A stretch of 64,000 nt of DNA from Streptomyces rimosus. Lineage in GTDB: Bacteria; Actinomycetota; Actinomycetes; Streptomycetales; Streptomycetaceae. Positions 24,943 through 33,186 of the stretch are shown one piece after another; positions within the stretch are counted from its first letter, which is position 1; the number at the start of each line of letters is the position of its first letter. Below the pieces are notes generated by a model that searched no databases, had not been told where the DNA came from, and saw nothing but the letters and a program-made list of their open reading frames with translations. The DNA is taken from the NCBI RefSeq assembly GCF_008704655.1, contig NZ_CP023688.1, positions 1,302,001-1,366,000 on the forward strand, written 5' to 3'. The translations under genes were made by a program, and so were the position numbers.

Positions 24943-26439
24943 ATGCGCATCGCGATCGGCGGCATGGCCATCGAGTCCAGCCAGTTCTGCCCGCACCGGT
25001 CCACCTACGACGACTTCCGCGTCACCCGTGGCGCCGACCTGCTCGGCCGCTACACGTGGACGCGGCCGGGCGGCTTCGGTACGGACGTGGAATGGGTGCC
25101 GCTGGTGCACGCGGTGGCGCTGCCCGGCGGGCCCGTCGAGCGGGACACGTACGACCGCATCAAGTCCGAACTGGTCACGCGCATCCGGGAGGCCGGGCCG
25201 CTGGACGGCCTGGTCTTCGACATCCACGGCGCCATGAGCGTCACCGGCCTGGACGACGCCGAGGCGGACCTGGCCGAGGCCGTACGGGACGCGCTCGGCC
25301 CCGACGCGCTGATCTCGGCCGCCATGGACCTGCACGGCAACGTCTCGCGCCGCTTCGCCGACCGCCTCGACCTGCTCACCGCGCACCGGCTGGCCCCGCA
25401 CGAGGACGCCTGGGAGACCCGCGAGCGGGCCGCCCGCAAACTGGTCGGGCGACTGGCGTCCGGCAAGGGCCGCCCGTACCGCGCCTGGGTGCAGGTCCCG
25501 GTGCTGCTCCCCGGCGAGAAGACCAGCACCCGCCTGGAACCGGCCAAGTCCCTCTACGGGCGGCTCGCCGCGGTCGAGGCGCTGGACGGCATCGTGGACG
25601 CGGCGGTGTGGGTGGGGTACGCCTGGGCCGACGAGGAGCGCTGCCGGGCCGCGGTGGTGGTGACCGGCGACGACCCGGACCTGGCGCTGGCGCAGGTCCG
25701 CAGCCTCGCCCAGGAGTACTGGGACGTGCGCCGCGACTTCGTCTTCGTCGGCCCGACCGGCGACGCCGACACCTGCATAGCGCGCGCCGTGGCGTCCCCC
25801 GCCCGCCCGTTCCTGATCAGCGACTCCGGCGACAACCCGACCGCGGGCGGCGCGGGCGACCTCGCGTACATGCTGGGCCGTCTGCTGGCGCACGAGGACC
25901 TGGCGAGCGGGCGGGTCACCGCGCTGCACCCCGGCATCACGGACCCGGCGGCGGTGGCCGCGTGCTTCGAGGCCGGAGTGGGCACCCGGGTGACGCTGAA
26001 GGTCGGCGGCCACATCAGCGCGGGCACCGGGCCGCACGCCGAGCCGTACGACCTGACCGGCACGGTCACCGCTCTGCGGGACCCCGCCGCGCCCGCGCCC
26101 GGGGCCCCGCGCGGCAACCCGGCGTACGACGGCGGTGGCCGCAGCGCCGCCGTGACCTGCGGCGGGGTGACCGCCGTCCTCACCGAGCGGCGCACGCCGT
26201 TCCACACCCGCGCCGACTTCGGGCCGCTGGACCCGACGGCGTACGACATCGTCGTGGTGAAGATCGGCTACCTGGAGCCGGAGCTGTACGCGATGGCCGC
26301 CGACTGGCTGCTCGCCCTCACCCCGGGCGGCGTGGACCAGGACCTGCTCCGTCTGGGCCATCGCCGGGTCGCCCGTCCGCTCTACCCGTTCGACGACGCG
26401 GGCTTCGAGGACCCGGACCTGACACCGGTCCTGCTCTGA
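24943..26439 (+). CDS. M81-family metallopeptidase (microcystinase MlrC-like)
   Basis: 498 residues. MlrC of microcystin degraders hydrolyses linearised microcystin and its tetrapeptide; most bacterial relatives have unknown peptide or amide substrates. Metal-site and family motifs are GGMAIESSQFCPHRS (N-terminal), LVFDIHGAMS (about 86-95), AAMDLHGNVS (about 126-135), AHRLAPHEDAWETRERA, and SDSGDNPTAGGAGDL (about 287-301). MlrC C-terminal domain follows. It is cytoplasmic (no signal peptide), which fits cleavage of a peptide brought in by the divergent ABC importer. It ends in a hairpin. Confidence 0.85.
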   Translation: MRIAIGGMAIESSQFCPHRSTYDDFRVTRGADLLGRYTWTRPGGFGTDVEWVPLVHAVALPGGPVERDTYDRIKSELVTRIREAGPLDGLVFDIHGAMSVTGLDDAEADLAEAVRDALGPDALISAAMDLHGNVSRRFADRLDLLTAHRLAPHEDAWETRERAARKLVGRLASGKGRPYRAWVQVPVLLPGEKTSTRLEPAKSLYGRLAAVEALDGIVDAAVWVGYAWADEERCRAAVVVTGDDPDLALAQVRSLAQEYWDVRRDFVFVGPTGDADTCIARAVASPARPFLISDSGDNPTAGGAGDLAYMLGRLLAHEDLASGRVTALHPGITDPAAVAACFEAGVGTRVTLKVGGHISAGTGPHAEPYDLTGTVTALRDPAAPAPGAPRGNPAYDGGGRSAAVTCGGVTAVLTERRTPFHTRADFGPLDPTAYDIVVVKIGYLEPELYAMAADWLLALTPGGVDQDLLRLGHRRVARPLYPFDDAGFEDPDLTPVLL

Positions 26440-26440
26440 C

Positions 26441-26473
26441 GGCCCCGGGCCCTTCGGACCGGCGCCTGGGGCC
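26441..26473 (+). terminator. Hairpin after the M81 peptidase gene
   Basis: GGCCCCGGGC (26441-26450), loop of 13 nt, GCCTGGGGCC (26464-26473), ten pairs with one G-T wobble, directly after the stop codon. Confidence 0.6.
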
Positions 26474-26496
26474 CTTCGGTGCACGAAAACGGCCGA

Positions 26497-26515
26497 ACCG
26501 GCCAGTACGGCCGGT
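26497..26515. promoter_or_regulatory. Inverted repeat upstream of the phosphoketolase gene
   Basis: ACCGGCC (26497-26503), AGTAC, GGCCGGT (26509-26515), a perfect 19-bp dyad 77 bp before the start codon. A possible operator; no promoter boxes can be assigned with confidence around it. Confidence 0.4.
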
Positions 26516-26592
26516 ATGGGCGGCGCCGGTGCATGACGGCCCGTACGGTGGAGAGGCGCTCCCTGATCACCTTTCCCCGACGGAGGGCCCCG

Positions 26593-28971
26593 ATGGAGTC
26601 GCCGACCCCGCTCACCGAGAGCGAACTGCTCGATCTCGACGCCCACTGGCGGGCGCTGAACTACCTCGCGGCCGGCCAGATCTATCTGACCGGCAACCCG
26701 CTGCTCACCGAGGACCTGCGGCCCGAGCACATCAAGCCGCGGCTGCTCGGCCACTGGGGCACCTGTCCCGGCCTGAATCTCGTCTACACCCACCTCAACC
26801 GGATCATCGCCGCGCACGGGCAGGACGCGGTGTGCGTATGGGGCCCGGGGCACGGCGGGCCCTCGGTGTTCGCCGGGGCCTGGCTGGAGGGCACGTACGG
26901 GGAGCTGAACCCGGACGTCGGACGGGACGCGGCCGGGATGGCGCGGCTGTTCAAACAGTTCTCGTTCCCCGGCGGGGTGCCCAGCCACGCCGCGCCGAAC
27001 GTACCGGGCTCGTTCCACGAGGGCGGCGAGCTGGGCTACTCCCTCTCGCACGCGTACGGCGCCGCCCTGGACAACCCCGACCTGCTGGTGGCCTGCGTGA
27101 TCGGGGACGGCGAGGCGGAGACCGGGCCGCTGGCGGCCTCCTGGCACGCGAACAAGTTCCTGGACCCGCGGCACGACGGCGCGGTGCTGCCGCTCCTCCA
27201 CCTGAACGGCTACAAGATCGCCAACCCCACGGTCCTCGCCCGGCTCGACGAGGACGAGCTGGAGGCGCTGCTGCGCGGCTACGGCCACGAGCCGCTGTTC
27301 GTCACCGGCTCGGACCCCGCGCAGGTGCACCGGGACATGGCCGCGGCCATGGACACCGCGCTGCACCGCATCCACGAGGCGCAGCGCGCCGCCCGCGGCG
27401 AAGGCGACCGGGAACGGCCCCGCTGGCCCGCGATCGTGCTGCGCACCCCCAAGGGCTGGACCGGCCCCGGCGAGGTGGACGGCACCCCCGTCGAGGGCAC
27501 CTGGCGCGCCCATCAGGTGCCGCTGTCCGGGGTGCGGGACAACCCGGACCACCTGCGCCAGCTGGAGGGCTGGCTGCGGTCGTACGCGCCGGACGAACTC
27601 TTCGGCGGCGACGGCCGGCCGGTGGACCGGGTGCTGGCCTGCGTGCCGAGCGGTGACCGGCGGCTCGGCGCCTCCCCGCACGCCAACGGCGGCCGGCTCG
27701 TCCGTACGCTGCCGCTGCCCGACCCCGAGAAGTACGCCGTCCCGGTCGACAAGCCCGGCACCCGGATGCACGAGCCGACCCGCGTCCTCGGCGGCCTGCT
27801 GCGCGACCTGATGGAGCGGACCGCCGACCGCCGCGACTTCCGGCTGTTCGGCCCGGACGAGACGGCCTCCAACCGGCTCCAGGACGTGTACACCGCCACC
27901 GACAAGACATGGCAGGCCAGGACCGAGCCCACCGACGAGCATCTGGGGCGGCACGGACGCGTGATGGAGGTGCTCTCGGAGCATCTGTGCCAGGGCTGGC
28001 TGGAGGGGTACGTGCTCTCCGGGCGGCACGGCCTGTTCTCCTCGTACGAGGCGTTCGCGCACATCGTGTCGAGCATGGCCTCCCAGCACGTCAAGTGGCT
28101 CCAGTCGGCCCGCTCCATCCCCTGGCGGCGCCCCGTCGCGGGCCTGAACTACCTGCTGACCTCGCACGTCTGGCGCCAGGACCACAACGGCTTCTCGCAC
28201 CAGGACCCCGGCTTCGTGGACCACATCCTCAACAAGGACCCGCACACCGTACGGGTCTACCTGCCGCCGGACGCCAACAGCCTGCTGTGCGTGGCCGACC
28301 ATGTGCTGCGTACCCGGGACGTGCTCAATGTGGTGGTCGCGGGCAAGCAGCCGTGTTTCGACTGGCTGGACATCGAGCAGGCGCGGGCGCACTGCGCGCG
28401 CGGCCTGGGCATCTGGGAGTGGGCGGGCACCGAACAGCCCGGCACCCGGCCCGACGTGGTGCTCGCCTGCGCCGGTGACGTACCGACGCAGGAGACTCTG
28501 GCCGCCGCCTCACTGCTCCGCACCCACCTGCCGGACCTCTCCGTACGGGTCGTCAACGTGGTCGACATGACCCGGCTCCAGCCGAACGAGGAGCATCCGC
28601 ACGGGCTGACGGAGCGGGAGTTCGAGGCGCTGCTGCCGCACGACGTGCCGGTGGTGTTCGCGTACCACGGCTACCCGTGGCTGGTGCACCGCCTCACCTA
28701 CCGCCGGGCCGTCCACCCCAACCTGCATGTGCGCGGCTACAAGGAGATGGGCACCACGACCACGCCGTTCGACATGGTGGTCACCAACGACCTGGACCGC
28801 TACCGGCTGGTGATGGACGTGGTCGACCGGGTGCCGGGGCTGGCCGTGCGGGCCGCCGGGGTGCGGCAGGCGATGGCGGACGTACGGCAGCGCCACCACA
28901 GCTGGATCCGCGAGCACGGCACGGACCTGCCGGAGGTCGAGGAGTGGAGCTGGCCGGACAGCGGACGGTGA
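26593..28971 (+). CDS. xfp: Xylulose-5-phosphate/fructose-6-phosphate phosphoketolase
   Basis: 792 residues, full length for the family. A thiamine-diphosphate enzyme that splits xylulose 5-phosphate (and often fructose 6-phosphate) with phosphate into acetyl phosphate and a shorter sugar phosphate. Visible are [77 protein letters not shown], the ThDP motif [29 protein letters not shown], and [17 protein letters not shown] in the pyrimidine domain. The ATG at 26593 has GGAGGG 5 nt ahead; two in-frame upstream starts would add a non-conserved stretch across the inverted repeat. It is a single gene; its partner acetate kinase is not in the window. Confidence 0.93.
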   Translation: MESPTPLTESELLDLDAHWRALNYLAAGQIYLTGNPLLTEDLRPEHIKPRLLGHWGTCPGLNLVYTHLNRIIAAHGQDAVCVWGPGHGGPSVFAGAWLEGTYGELNPDVGRDAAGMARLFKQFSFPGGVPSHAAPNVPGSFHEGGELGYSLSHAYGAALDNPDLLVACVIGDGEAETGPLAASWHANKFLDPRHDGAVLPLLHLNGYKIANPTVLARLDEDELEALLRGYGHEPLFVTGSDPAQVHRDMAAAMDTALHRIHEAQRAARGEGDRERPRWPAIVLRTPKGWTGPGEVDGTPVEGTWRAHQVPLSGVRDNPDHLRQLEGWLRSYAPDELFGGDGRPVDRVLACVPSGDRRLGASPHANGGRLVRTLPLPDPEKYAVPVDKPGTRMHEPTRVLGGLLRDLMERTADRRDFRLFGPDETASNRLQDVYTATDKTWQARTEPTDEHLGRHGRVMEVLSEHLCQGWLEGYVLSGRHGLFSSYEAFAHIVSSMASQHVKWLQSARSIPWRRPVAGLNYLLTSHVWRQDHNGFSHQDPGFVDHILNKDPHTVRVYLPPDANSLLCVADHVLRTRDVLNVVVAGKQPCFDWLDIEQARAHCARGLGIWEWAGTEQPGTRPDVVLACAGDVPTQETLAAASLLRTHLPDLSVRVVNVVDMTRLQPNEEHPHGLTEREFEALLPHDVPVVFAYHGYPWLVHRLTYRRAVHPNLHVRGYKEMGTTTTPFDMVVTNDLDRYRLVMDVVDRVPGLAVRAAGVRQAMADVRQRHHSWIREHGTDLPEVEEWSWPDSGR

Positions 28972-28976
28972 CGGAC

Positions 28977-29015
28977 GGCGGCCGCTCCGCGCTCCGAAGG
29001 CGCGGAGCGGCCGCC
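28977..29015. terminator. Very strong bidirectional terminator
   Basis: A perfect 16-bp stem: left arm 28977-28992, loop TCCGAAG, right arm 29000-29015. It separates the convergent phosphoketolase and SDR genes. Confidence 0.8.
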
Positions 29016-29019
29016 GCGT

Positions 29020-29715
29020 CTACCAGGGCACGACCTGCCCCTGGTGGTCCACGAAGTGGAGGCCGGACTTCCCCCGGTGGCTCTCCATCGTCTCCGCCAC
29101 CCCGGGAACGCTCTCCTCCACGCTCAGTTCGGCGTCGGCACCGCCGAGTTCGGTGCGCACCCAGCCCGGGTCCATGAGCAGCAGCGTCCGCGGGTCCCCG
29201 GCGTGGCGGGCGGCGTAGCAGCGCATCAGCTGGTTCAGCGCGGACTTGCCGGCCCGGTACAGGTCCTGTCCGCCGTCGGTGTTCAGGCTGACGCTCCCCT
29301 GGTCGGAGGACATGACGCCGATGGTCCCGTCCGGCGCGACCAGGGGGCGCAGCCACTCCACGACGCGCATCGGGGCGAGCGCGTTGGTGAGCATGACCTC
29401 GGTGAACATGTCCGCCGGAACCTCGCCGATCGGTATGTCGCCGCGGGTGATGGCGGCGTTGACGAAGAGCAGGTCGAGGGAGCGCTGTGCCAGCCGGTCG
29501 CGCAGGGCCGAGATCTGTTCGGGAGCGGTCATCTCCAGCGACTCGACGGTCAGCCGCCCGCCGGCCGTGTCGGCGAGGTCGTGCAGGCCGGTGCGCCCGC
29601 TGCCGCGGACCGTGCCGATGACGTCCCAGCCGCGGCGCAGATACTCGGCGGCGAGCCCCAGGCCCAGGGTCCGGGAGGCGCCGACGACGAGGGCGGTCTT
29701 GCGGGTGTCGGTCAT
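29020..29715 (-). CDS. Short-chain dehydrogenase/reductase
   Basis: 231 residues, typical SDR length. NAD(P)-binding VVGASRTLGLGLAAEYLRRGWDVIGTVR (TGxxxGxG variant GASRTLGLG at about 11-19), LLFVNAAITRGD (the NNAG equivalent reads NAAI), catalytic serine region GVMSSDQGS, and the tyrosine-lysine pair in DLYRAGKSALNQLM (YxxxK). The NNAG variation and the C-terminal VPGVAETMESHRG place it with the divergent SDRs annotated near csgA-like proteins; substrate unknown. It is divergent from the LysR gene, its probable regulator. Confidence 0.85.
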   Translation of the reverse strand: MTDTRKTALVVGASRTLGLGLAAEYLRRGWDVIGTVRGSGRTGLHDLADTAGGRLTVESLEMTAPEQISALRDRLAQRSLDLLFVNAAITRGDIPIGEVPADMFTEVMLTNALAPMRVVEWLRPLVAPDGTIGVMSSDQGSVSLNTDGGQDLYRAGKSALNQLMRCYAARHAGDPRTLLLMDPGWVRTELGGADAELSVEESVPGVAETMESHRGKSGLHFVDHQGQVVPW

Positions 29716-29775
29716 GGGGTTCCTGTTCGTGGTCCAGCGGCGTCGTACGGCACGACGAGCGGGAAACCCAGTCTT

Positions 29776-29790
29776 CGGACGGCCCGTCCG
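29776..29790. promoter_or_regulatory. Inverted repeat in the SDR/LysR intergenic region
   Basis: CGGACG, GCC, CGTCCG (29776-29790), a perfect 15-bp dyad centred 50 bp before the LysR start codon. A plausible operator for that regulator. Confidence 0.4.
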
Positions 29791-29832
29791 GGCGTCCAAT
29801 ACCCTTTCCGTCCGCATTGATACCGTCACGGC

Positions 29833-30774
29833 ATGGACCTCGATCTGCGCAAGCTCCGCTACTTCCTCGCGGTGGCCGAGCACCGGCACTTCGGCCGGGC
29901 GGCACAGGCGCTGTTCATCGCCCAGCCGGTCCTCAGCCGGCAGATCCGCGCGTTCGAACAGGAGCTGGGCTACGCGCTGTTCACGCGGAGCACGCGCAGC
30001 GTCGAACTGACCCCGGCGGGACAGCGGTTGTACGACGAGGCGCCGCGGATCACCACGGTGGTGGACACTGCGCTGCGGCGCGTCCACGAGGCCGGGCGGG
30101 GCGAGCAGCGGCTCGTCGTCGCCTTCTCGCCCGGCCTCCATGTGGCGGACGCGATCCGGGCGTTCACGGCGCGCCACCCGCGCGTCGCGATCGATGTCTT
30201 CCCGCTGCGCTGGTGGGAGCGGGACGCGCCGCTGCGCGACGGCCGCGCGCACGTCGGCTATCTCCGGCACCCGTTCGACGACACGGGGCTGCGCACCGTC
30301 CCCATCGGCCACGAGACCAAGGTGGCGTGCCTGCCCGTGACCCACCCGCTGGCGGGTCGTCCCGCCCTCACCTCGGCCGATCTGGACGGCGAGCCGGTAC
30401 TCGACGTCCGGACGCGGCGGACGTCCTCCCTGGAGGAGAAGTTCGAGCTCATCGCGTCCGGTCAGGGCATCGCCCTGGTCCCCCTCAGCATCGCGGGCTC
30501 GTACTCCCGGCCCGACCTCGTGTACCTGACCGTCACCGATGCCCTGCCCGTCGGTACCTGCCTGGCGGCACCGGAAGGCAACTGCACGGGTCTCATACGG
30601 GACTTCCTGGACCTCGCCACCGCGATACTGCGCCGCCCCGCCGACGCGCCGGAACCCTCGTCAGGGCTTCGGGTCGCGGGCGTCGTAGCGGGCGAAGTCG
30701 CGCCGCCACAGGCCCAGGAGCAGCACCGCCACGACACAGGCGAGACCGCCGCCGACGACCGCGACAGCGGGTGA
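29833..30774 (+). CDS. LysR-family transcriptional regulator
   Basis: 313 residues. N-terminal winged helix LDLRKLRYFLAVAEHRHFGRAAQALFIAQPVLSRQIRAFEQELGYALF (about 2-52) and a periplasmic-binding-like ligand domain (about 90-290, RLVVAFSPGLHVADAIRAF, VTHPLAG, GIALVPLSI). LysR proteins typically act on the divergent neighbour, here the SDR gene, with a small co-inducer. The last 35 residues are hydrophilic and not conserved (QEQHRHDTGETAADDRDSG). They are encoded on DNA that is antisense to the end of the convergent MFS gene, an overlap of 114 bp. Confidence 0.88.
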   Translation: MDLDLRKLRYFLAVAEHRHFGRAAQALFIAQPVLSRQIRAFEQELGYALFTRSTRSVELTPAGQRLYDEAPRITTVVDTALRRVHEAGRGEQRLVVAFSPGLHVADAIRAFTARHPRVAIDVFPLRWWERDAPLRDGRAHVGYLRHPFDDTGLRTVPIGHETKVACLPVTHPLAGRPALTSADLDGEPVLDVRTRRTSSLEEKFELIASGQGIALVPLSIAGSYSRPDLVYLTVTDALPVGTCLAAPEGNCTGLIRDFLDLATAILRRPADAPEPSSGLRVAGVVAGEVAPPQAQEQHRHDTGETAADDRDSG

Positions 30775-31977
30775 GGTGAGGTCGGCCGCCGAACCGGTCA
30801 GGAAGTCGCCGAGCCGGGGGCCACCCGCGACCACGACGATGAACACGCCCTGGAGGCGGCCGCGCATCCGGTCCGGCGCGGCGGCCTGGAGCATGGTGCC
30901 ACGGAAGACCATGGAGATGGTGTCGGCGCAGCCGGCGACGGCGAGGAAGAACAGGCCGAGCCACAGGTGGCGGGTGAGGCCGAAGCAGGCGATGGCCGCT
31001 CCCCAGGCGACGACCGCGACCAGGATGGCCAGGCCGTGCCGGCGGACCGTACCGAGCCAGCCGGAGAACAGCGCGCCGAGCACCGCGCCGACCGCGGGCG
31101 CAGCGACCAGCAGCCCCACCGTCTTCGCGTCGCCGCCGAACCAGAGCACGGCGACCGCGGGGAACAGCGCCCGGGGCTGCGCCAGCACCATGGCCGCGAG
31201 ATCGGCGAAGAAGGTCATGCGCAGGTTGGGCCGGGTGGCCAGGAACCGCAGCCCCTCCAGCACGGAGGGCCGGCGCGGCCCGTCCTCGCCGCCGTGATCG
31301 GGGCGCATGGCGGGCAGCCGCCACATCGCGTACAGGGCGGCGGTGAAGGTCACCACGTCGATCAGGTACGCGGCCTGGTAACCCCACAGGCCGACGAAGA
31401 CGCCGCCCAGCATCGGGCCGCCCATCATCCCGAGGTTGCTGGTCAGCGAGTTGAGGGCGTTGGCGGCCGGCAGCTGCTCGGGCGGCAGCAGGCGCGGGAT
31501 CATCGACGAGCGGGCGGGCGAGTTCATCGCGAAGCACACCGCCTGGAGGGCGACGACCGTGTAGAGCACCCAGACCTGCCGCACGTCCAGCAGCGCGGCG
31601 GCGGCCAGCGCCACGGACAGCACGGTGGCGCCCACCGCGGTGTACATCCCCAGCTTGCGGCGGTCGACGGTGTCCGCGATGGCACCGCCGTACAGCCCGA
31701 AGACGATCAGCGGCACCAGGGAGCACAGGCCGACCGCGCCGACGGCGAAGGTGGAACCGGTCAGGTCGTACACCTGGAGGGAGACCGCCAGGGCGGTCAT
31801 CTGCTGGCCGACCCAGGAGACGGTGTTGCCGAACCACAGCCGGCGGTAGTGGACCGAGGTGCGCAGCGGCGTGATGTCGGCGAAGAGCCGGGAGCGCAGC
31901 GGTGGACGGGGCTTCGGGGTGGCGGGGGATATGGCAGGAGTCACGGGGCAGTAAAGCACGGTACGTGGGTGTGCCAC
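30661..31977 (-). CDS. MFS transporter (EntS/Bmr-type exporter)
   Basis: 438 residues from a GTG at 31977 (AGGT 6 nt upstream); a second in-frame GTG at 31944 is the alternative. About twelve membrane segments. TPLRTSVHYRRLWFGNTVSWVGQQMTALAVSL is the characteristic first-helix region of the enterobactin-exporter-like subfamily, with GGAIADTVDRRKL as motif A. Such proteins export siderophores or drugs by proton antiport. It lies 51 bp downstream of the FluG-like amidohydrolase gene on the same strand and may belong to that operon. Its 3' end overlaps the LysR gene by 114 bp. Confidence 0.85.
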   Translation of the reverse strand: MAHPRTVLYCPVTPAISPATPKPRPPLRSRLFADITPLRTSVHYRRLWFGNTVSWVGQQMTALAVSLQVYDLTGSTFAVGAVGLCSLVPLIVFGLYGGAIADTVDRRKLGMYTAVGATVLSVALAAAALLDVRQVWVLYTVVALQAVCFAMNSPARSSMIPRLLPPEQLPAANALNSLTSNLGMMGGPMLGGVFVGLWGYQAAYLIDVVTFTAALYAMWRLPAMRPDHGGEDGPRRPSVLEGLRFLATRPNLRMTFFADLAAMVLAQPRALFPAVAVLWFGGDAKTVGLLVAAPAVGAVLGALFSGWLGTVRRHGLAILVAVVAWGAAIACFGLTRHLWLGLFFLAVAGCADTISMVFRGTMLQAAAPDRMRGRLQGVFIVVVAGGPRLGDFLTGSAADLTSPAVAVVGGGLACVVAVLLLGLWRRDFARYDARDPKP

Positions 31978-32028
31978 TTACCTGCGTGATGTGTTCCACA
32001 CCGCTCCCGGCGGCCGCCCGGCCCCGCT

Positions 32029-33186
32029 TCACCCTCCCGAAAGCCCGTACACCCGCCGCGCGTTGCCCGCCCCCACCAGCGCCGCGATCCGGCACGCGTC
32101 CGTCTCGGACCAGGCGCCGGAGCGGACCCAGCCGGTCAGCACCTCCTCCAGTGCCGTGCGGAAGGCGGCGCTGCCGACCGTGTACAGCTCCGGCAGGGCG
32201 TAGGCGTCGGTGGAGAAGAGGAGTTTGCCGAAGGGGGCGAGTTCGAGGAATTCGGCCAGGACGGCCGTCGCGCGCGGGCCGGTGTGGCCGAGGGACAGGC
32301 CGACGTCGGCGTACACGTGCGGGAAGGCGTGGGCCAGGTAGCCGGCCTGGCGGTGGTACGGGTAGCAGTGCAGCAGCACCAGGTCGGTGCCGGTGCCCGC
32401 GGTGGCGTGGGCGAAGTCGGTGAGCAGGGCCGGGTCGCTGTGGTGCAGGCGCAGGTCGGGGTCGCCGAAGCCGGTGTGGAGCTGGAGGGGGCGGCCGGTG
32501 CCGGTGGCGAGCCACAGCAGGTGGCGCAGGAGGACGGGGTCGGTGAGGCGGGGGGTGCCGGTGGCGAGCCAATCGCGGGCGGCGGTCGCCACGTCGGCGG
32601 TGGTGGGCGGTTCGGGGGCCAGGGCCAGGCCGTGGCGGTAGGCGGCGATGGACTTGAAGCCCGCGGCGGTGCGCGCCGCGTCCCGTACGGCGTCGGCGAG
32701 CCCGGCCGTGAACACCTCGGCGGCCGCGCCCGGCTCCCCCGCCGCCCGTACGCCCGCGGCGACCCGTTCCGCCAGCGTCTCCAGGCGGACGATCTCGTGT
32801 CCGGTGCCGCCGCCCGCCTCGGCCGTCTCGTGGGCTCCGGTGAGGTCGCCGGGCAGGCCGGTGTCGACCAGGTACGTGCCGATGCCGGTGCCGCCCAGCA
32901 GCAGGCGCCGGACCTCGGCCGTGCCCAGTTCGCGCCGCCGGGCGAGGTACTCGCCGGGGGTGCAGTGCGGCGCGAGGCCGAGCAGCGGCGGGCACCAGCG
33001 GCGTACGGCGAAGCCCGTCTGGGTGTCGAAGAAGGTGGTGCCCGCGGCGGCGGGCCGGTCGGACTCGGTGAGGTACGACTCGAATGCGGCGGCCGACAGC
33101 TCGCCGCGCAGCACGCCGTGGCAGTGCTGGTCGACGAGCGGCGGCAGGTCCAGGACCCCGGTGCCGCCGGGTGCGGCCGTGGTCAT
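32029..33186 (-). CDS. Amidohydrolase (FluG N-terminal-domain-like)
   Basis: 385 residues. TIM-barrel metal-dependent hydrolase: LVDQHCHGVL gives the HxH pair (His21, His23), and later RPLQLHTGFGD, LLHCYPYHRQAGYLA and LLFSTDAYALPELY supply the remaining histidines and the aspartate. The domain order and sequence resemble the amidohydrolase half of fungal FluG and plant nodulin/glutamine-synthetase-like proteins. It starts within the stop of the glutamine-synthetase-like gene (TGATG), so the two are translated together. They would form a two-subunit counterpart of the fused FluG protein. The substrate is an unknown amide or gamma-glutamyl compound. Confidence 0.8.
   Translation of the reverse strand: MTTAAPGGTGVLDLPPLVDQHCHGVLRGELSAAAFESYLTESDRPAAAGTTFFDTQTGFAVRRWCPPLLGLAPHCTPGEYLARRRELGTAEVRRLLLGGTGIGTYLVDTGLPGDLTGAHETAEAGGGTGHEIVRLETLAERVAAGVRAAGEPGAAAEVFTAGLADAVRDAARTAAGFKSIAAYRHGLALAPEPPTTADVATAARDWLATGTPRLTDPVLLRHLLWLATGTGRPLQLHTGFGDPDLRLHHSDPALLTDFAHATAGTGTDLVLLHCYPYHRQAGYLAHAFPHVYADVGLSLGHTGPRATAVLAEFLELAPFGKLLFSTDAYALPELYTVGSAAFRTALEEVLTGWVRSGAWSETDACRIAALVGAGNARRVYGLSGG

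Noticed and set aside
24415..28392. 1325-codon minus-strand frame
   Set aside because: It lies opposite three strongly recognisable genes (ROK, M81 peptidase, phosphoketolase) and is a typical antisense open frame of GC-rich codons.
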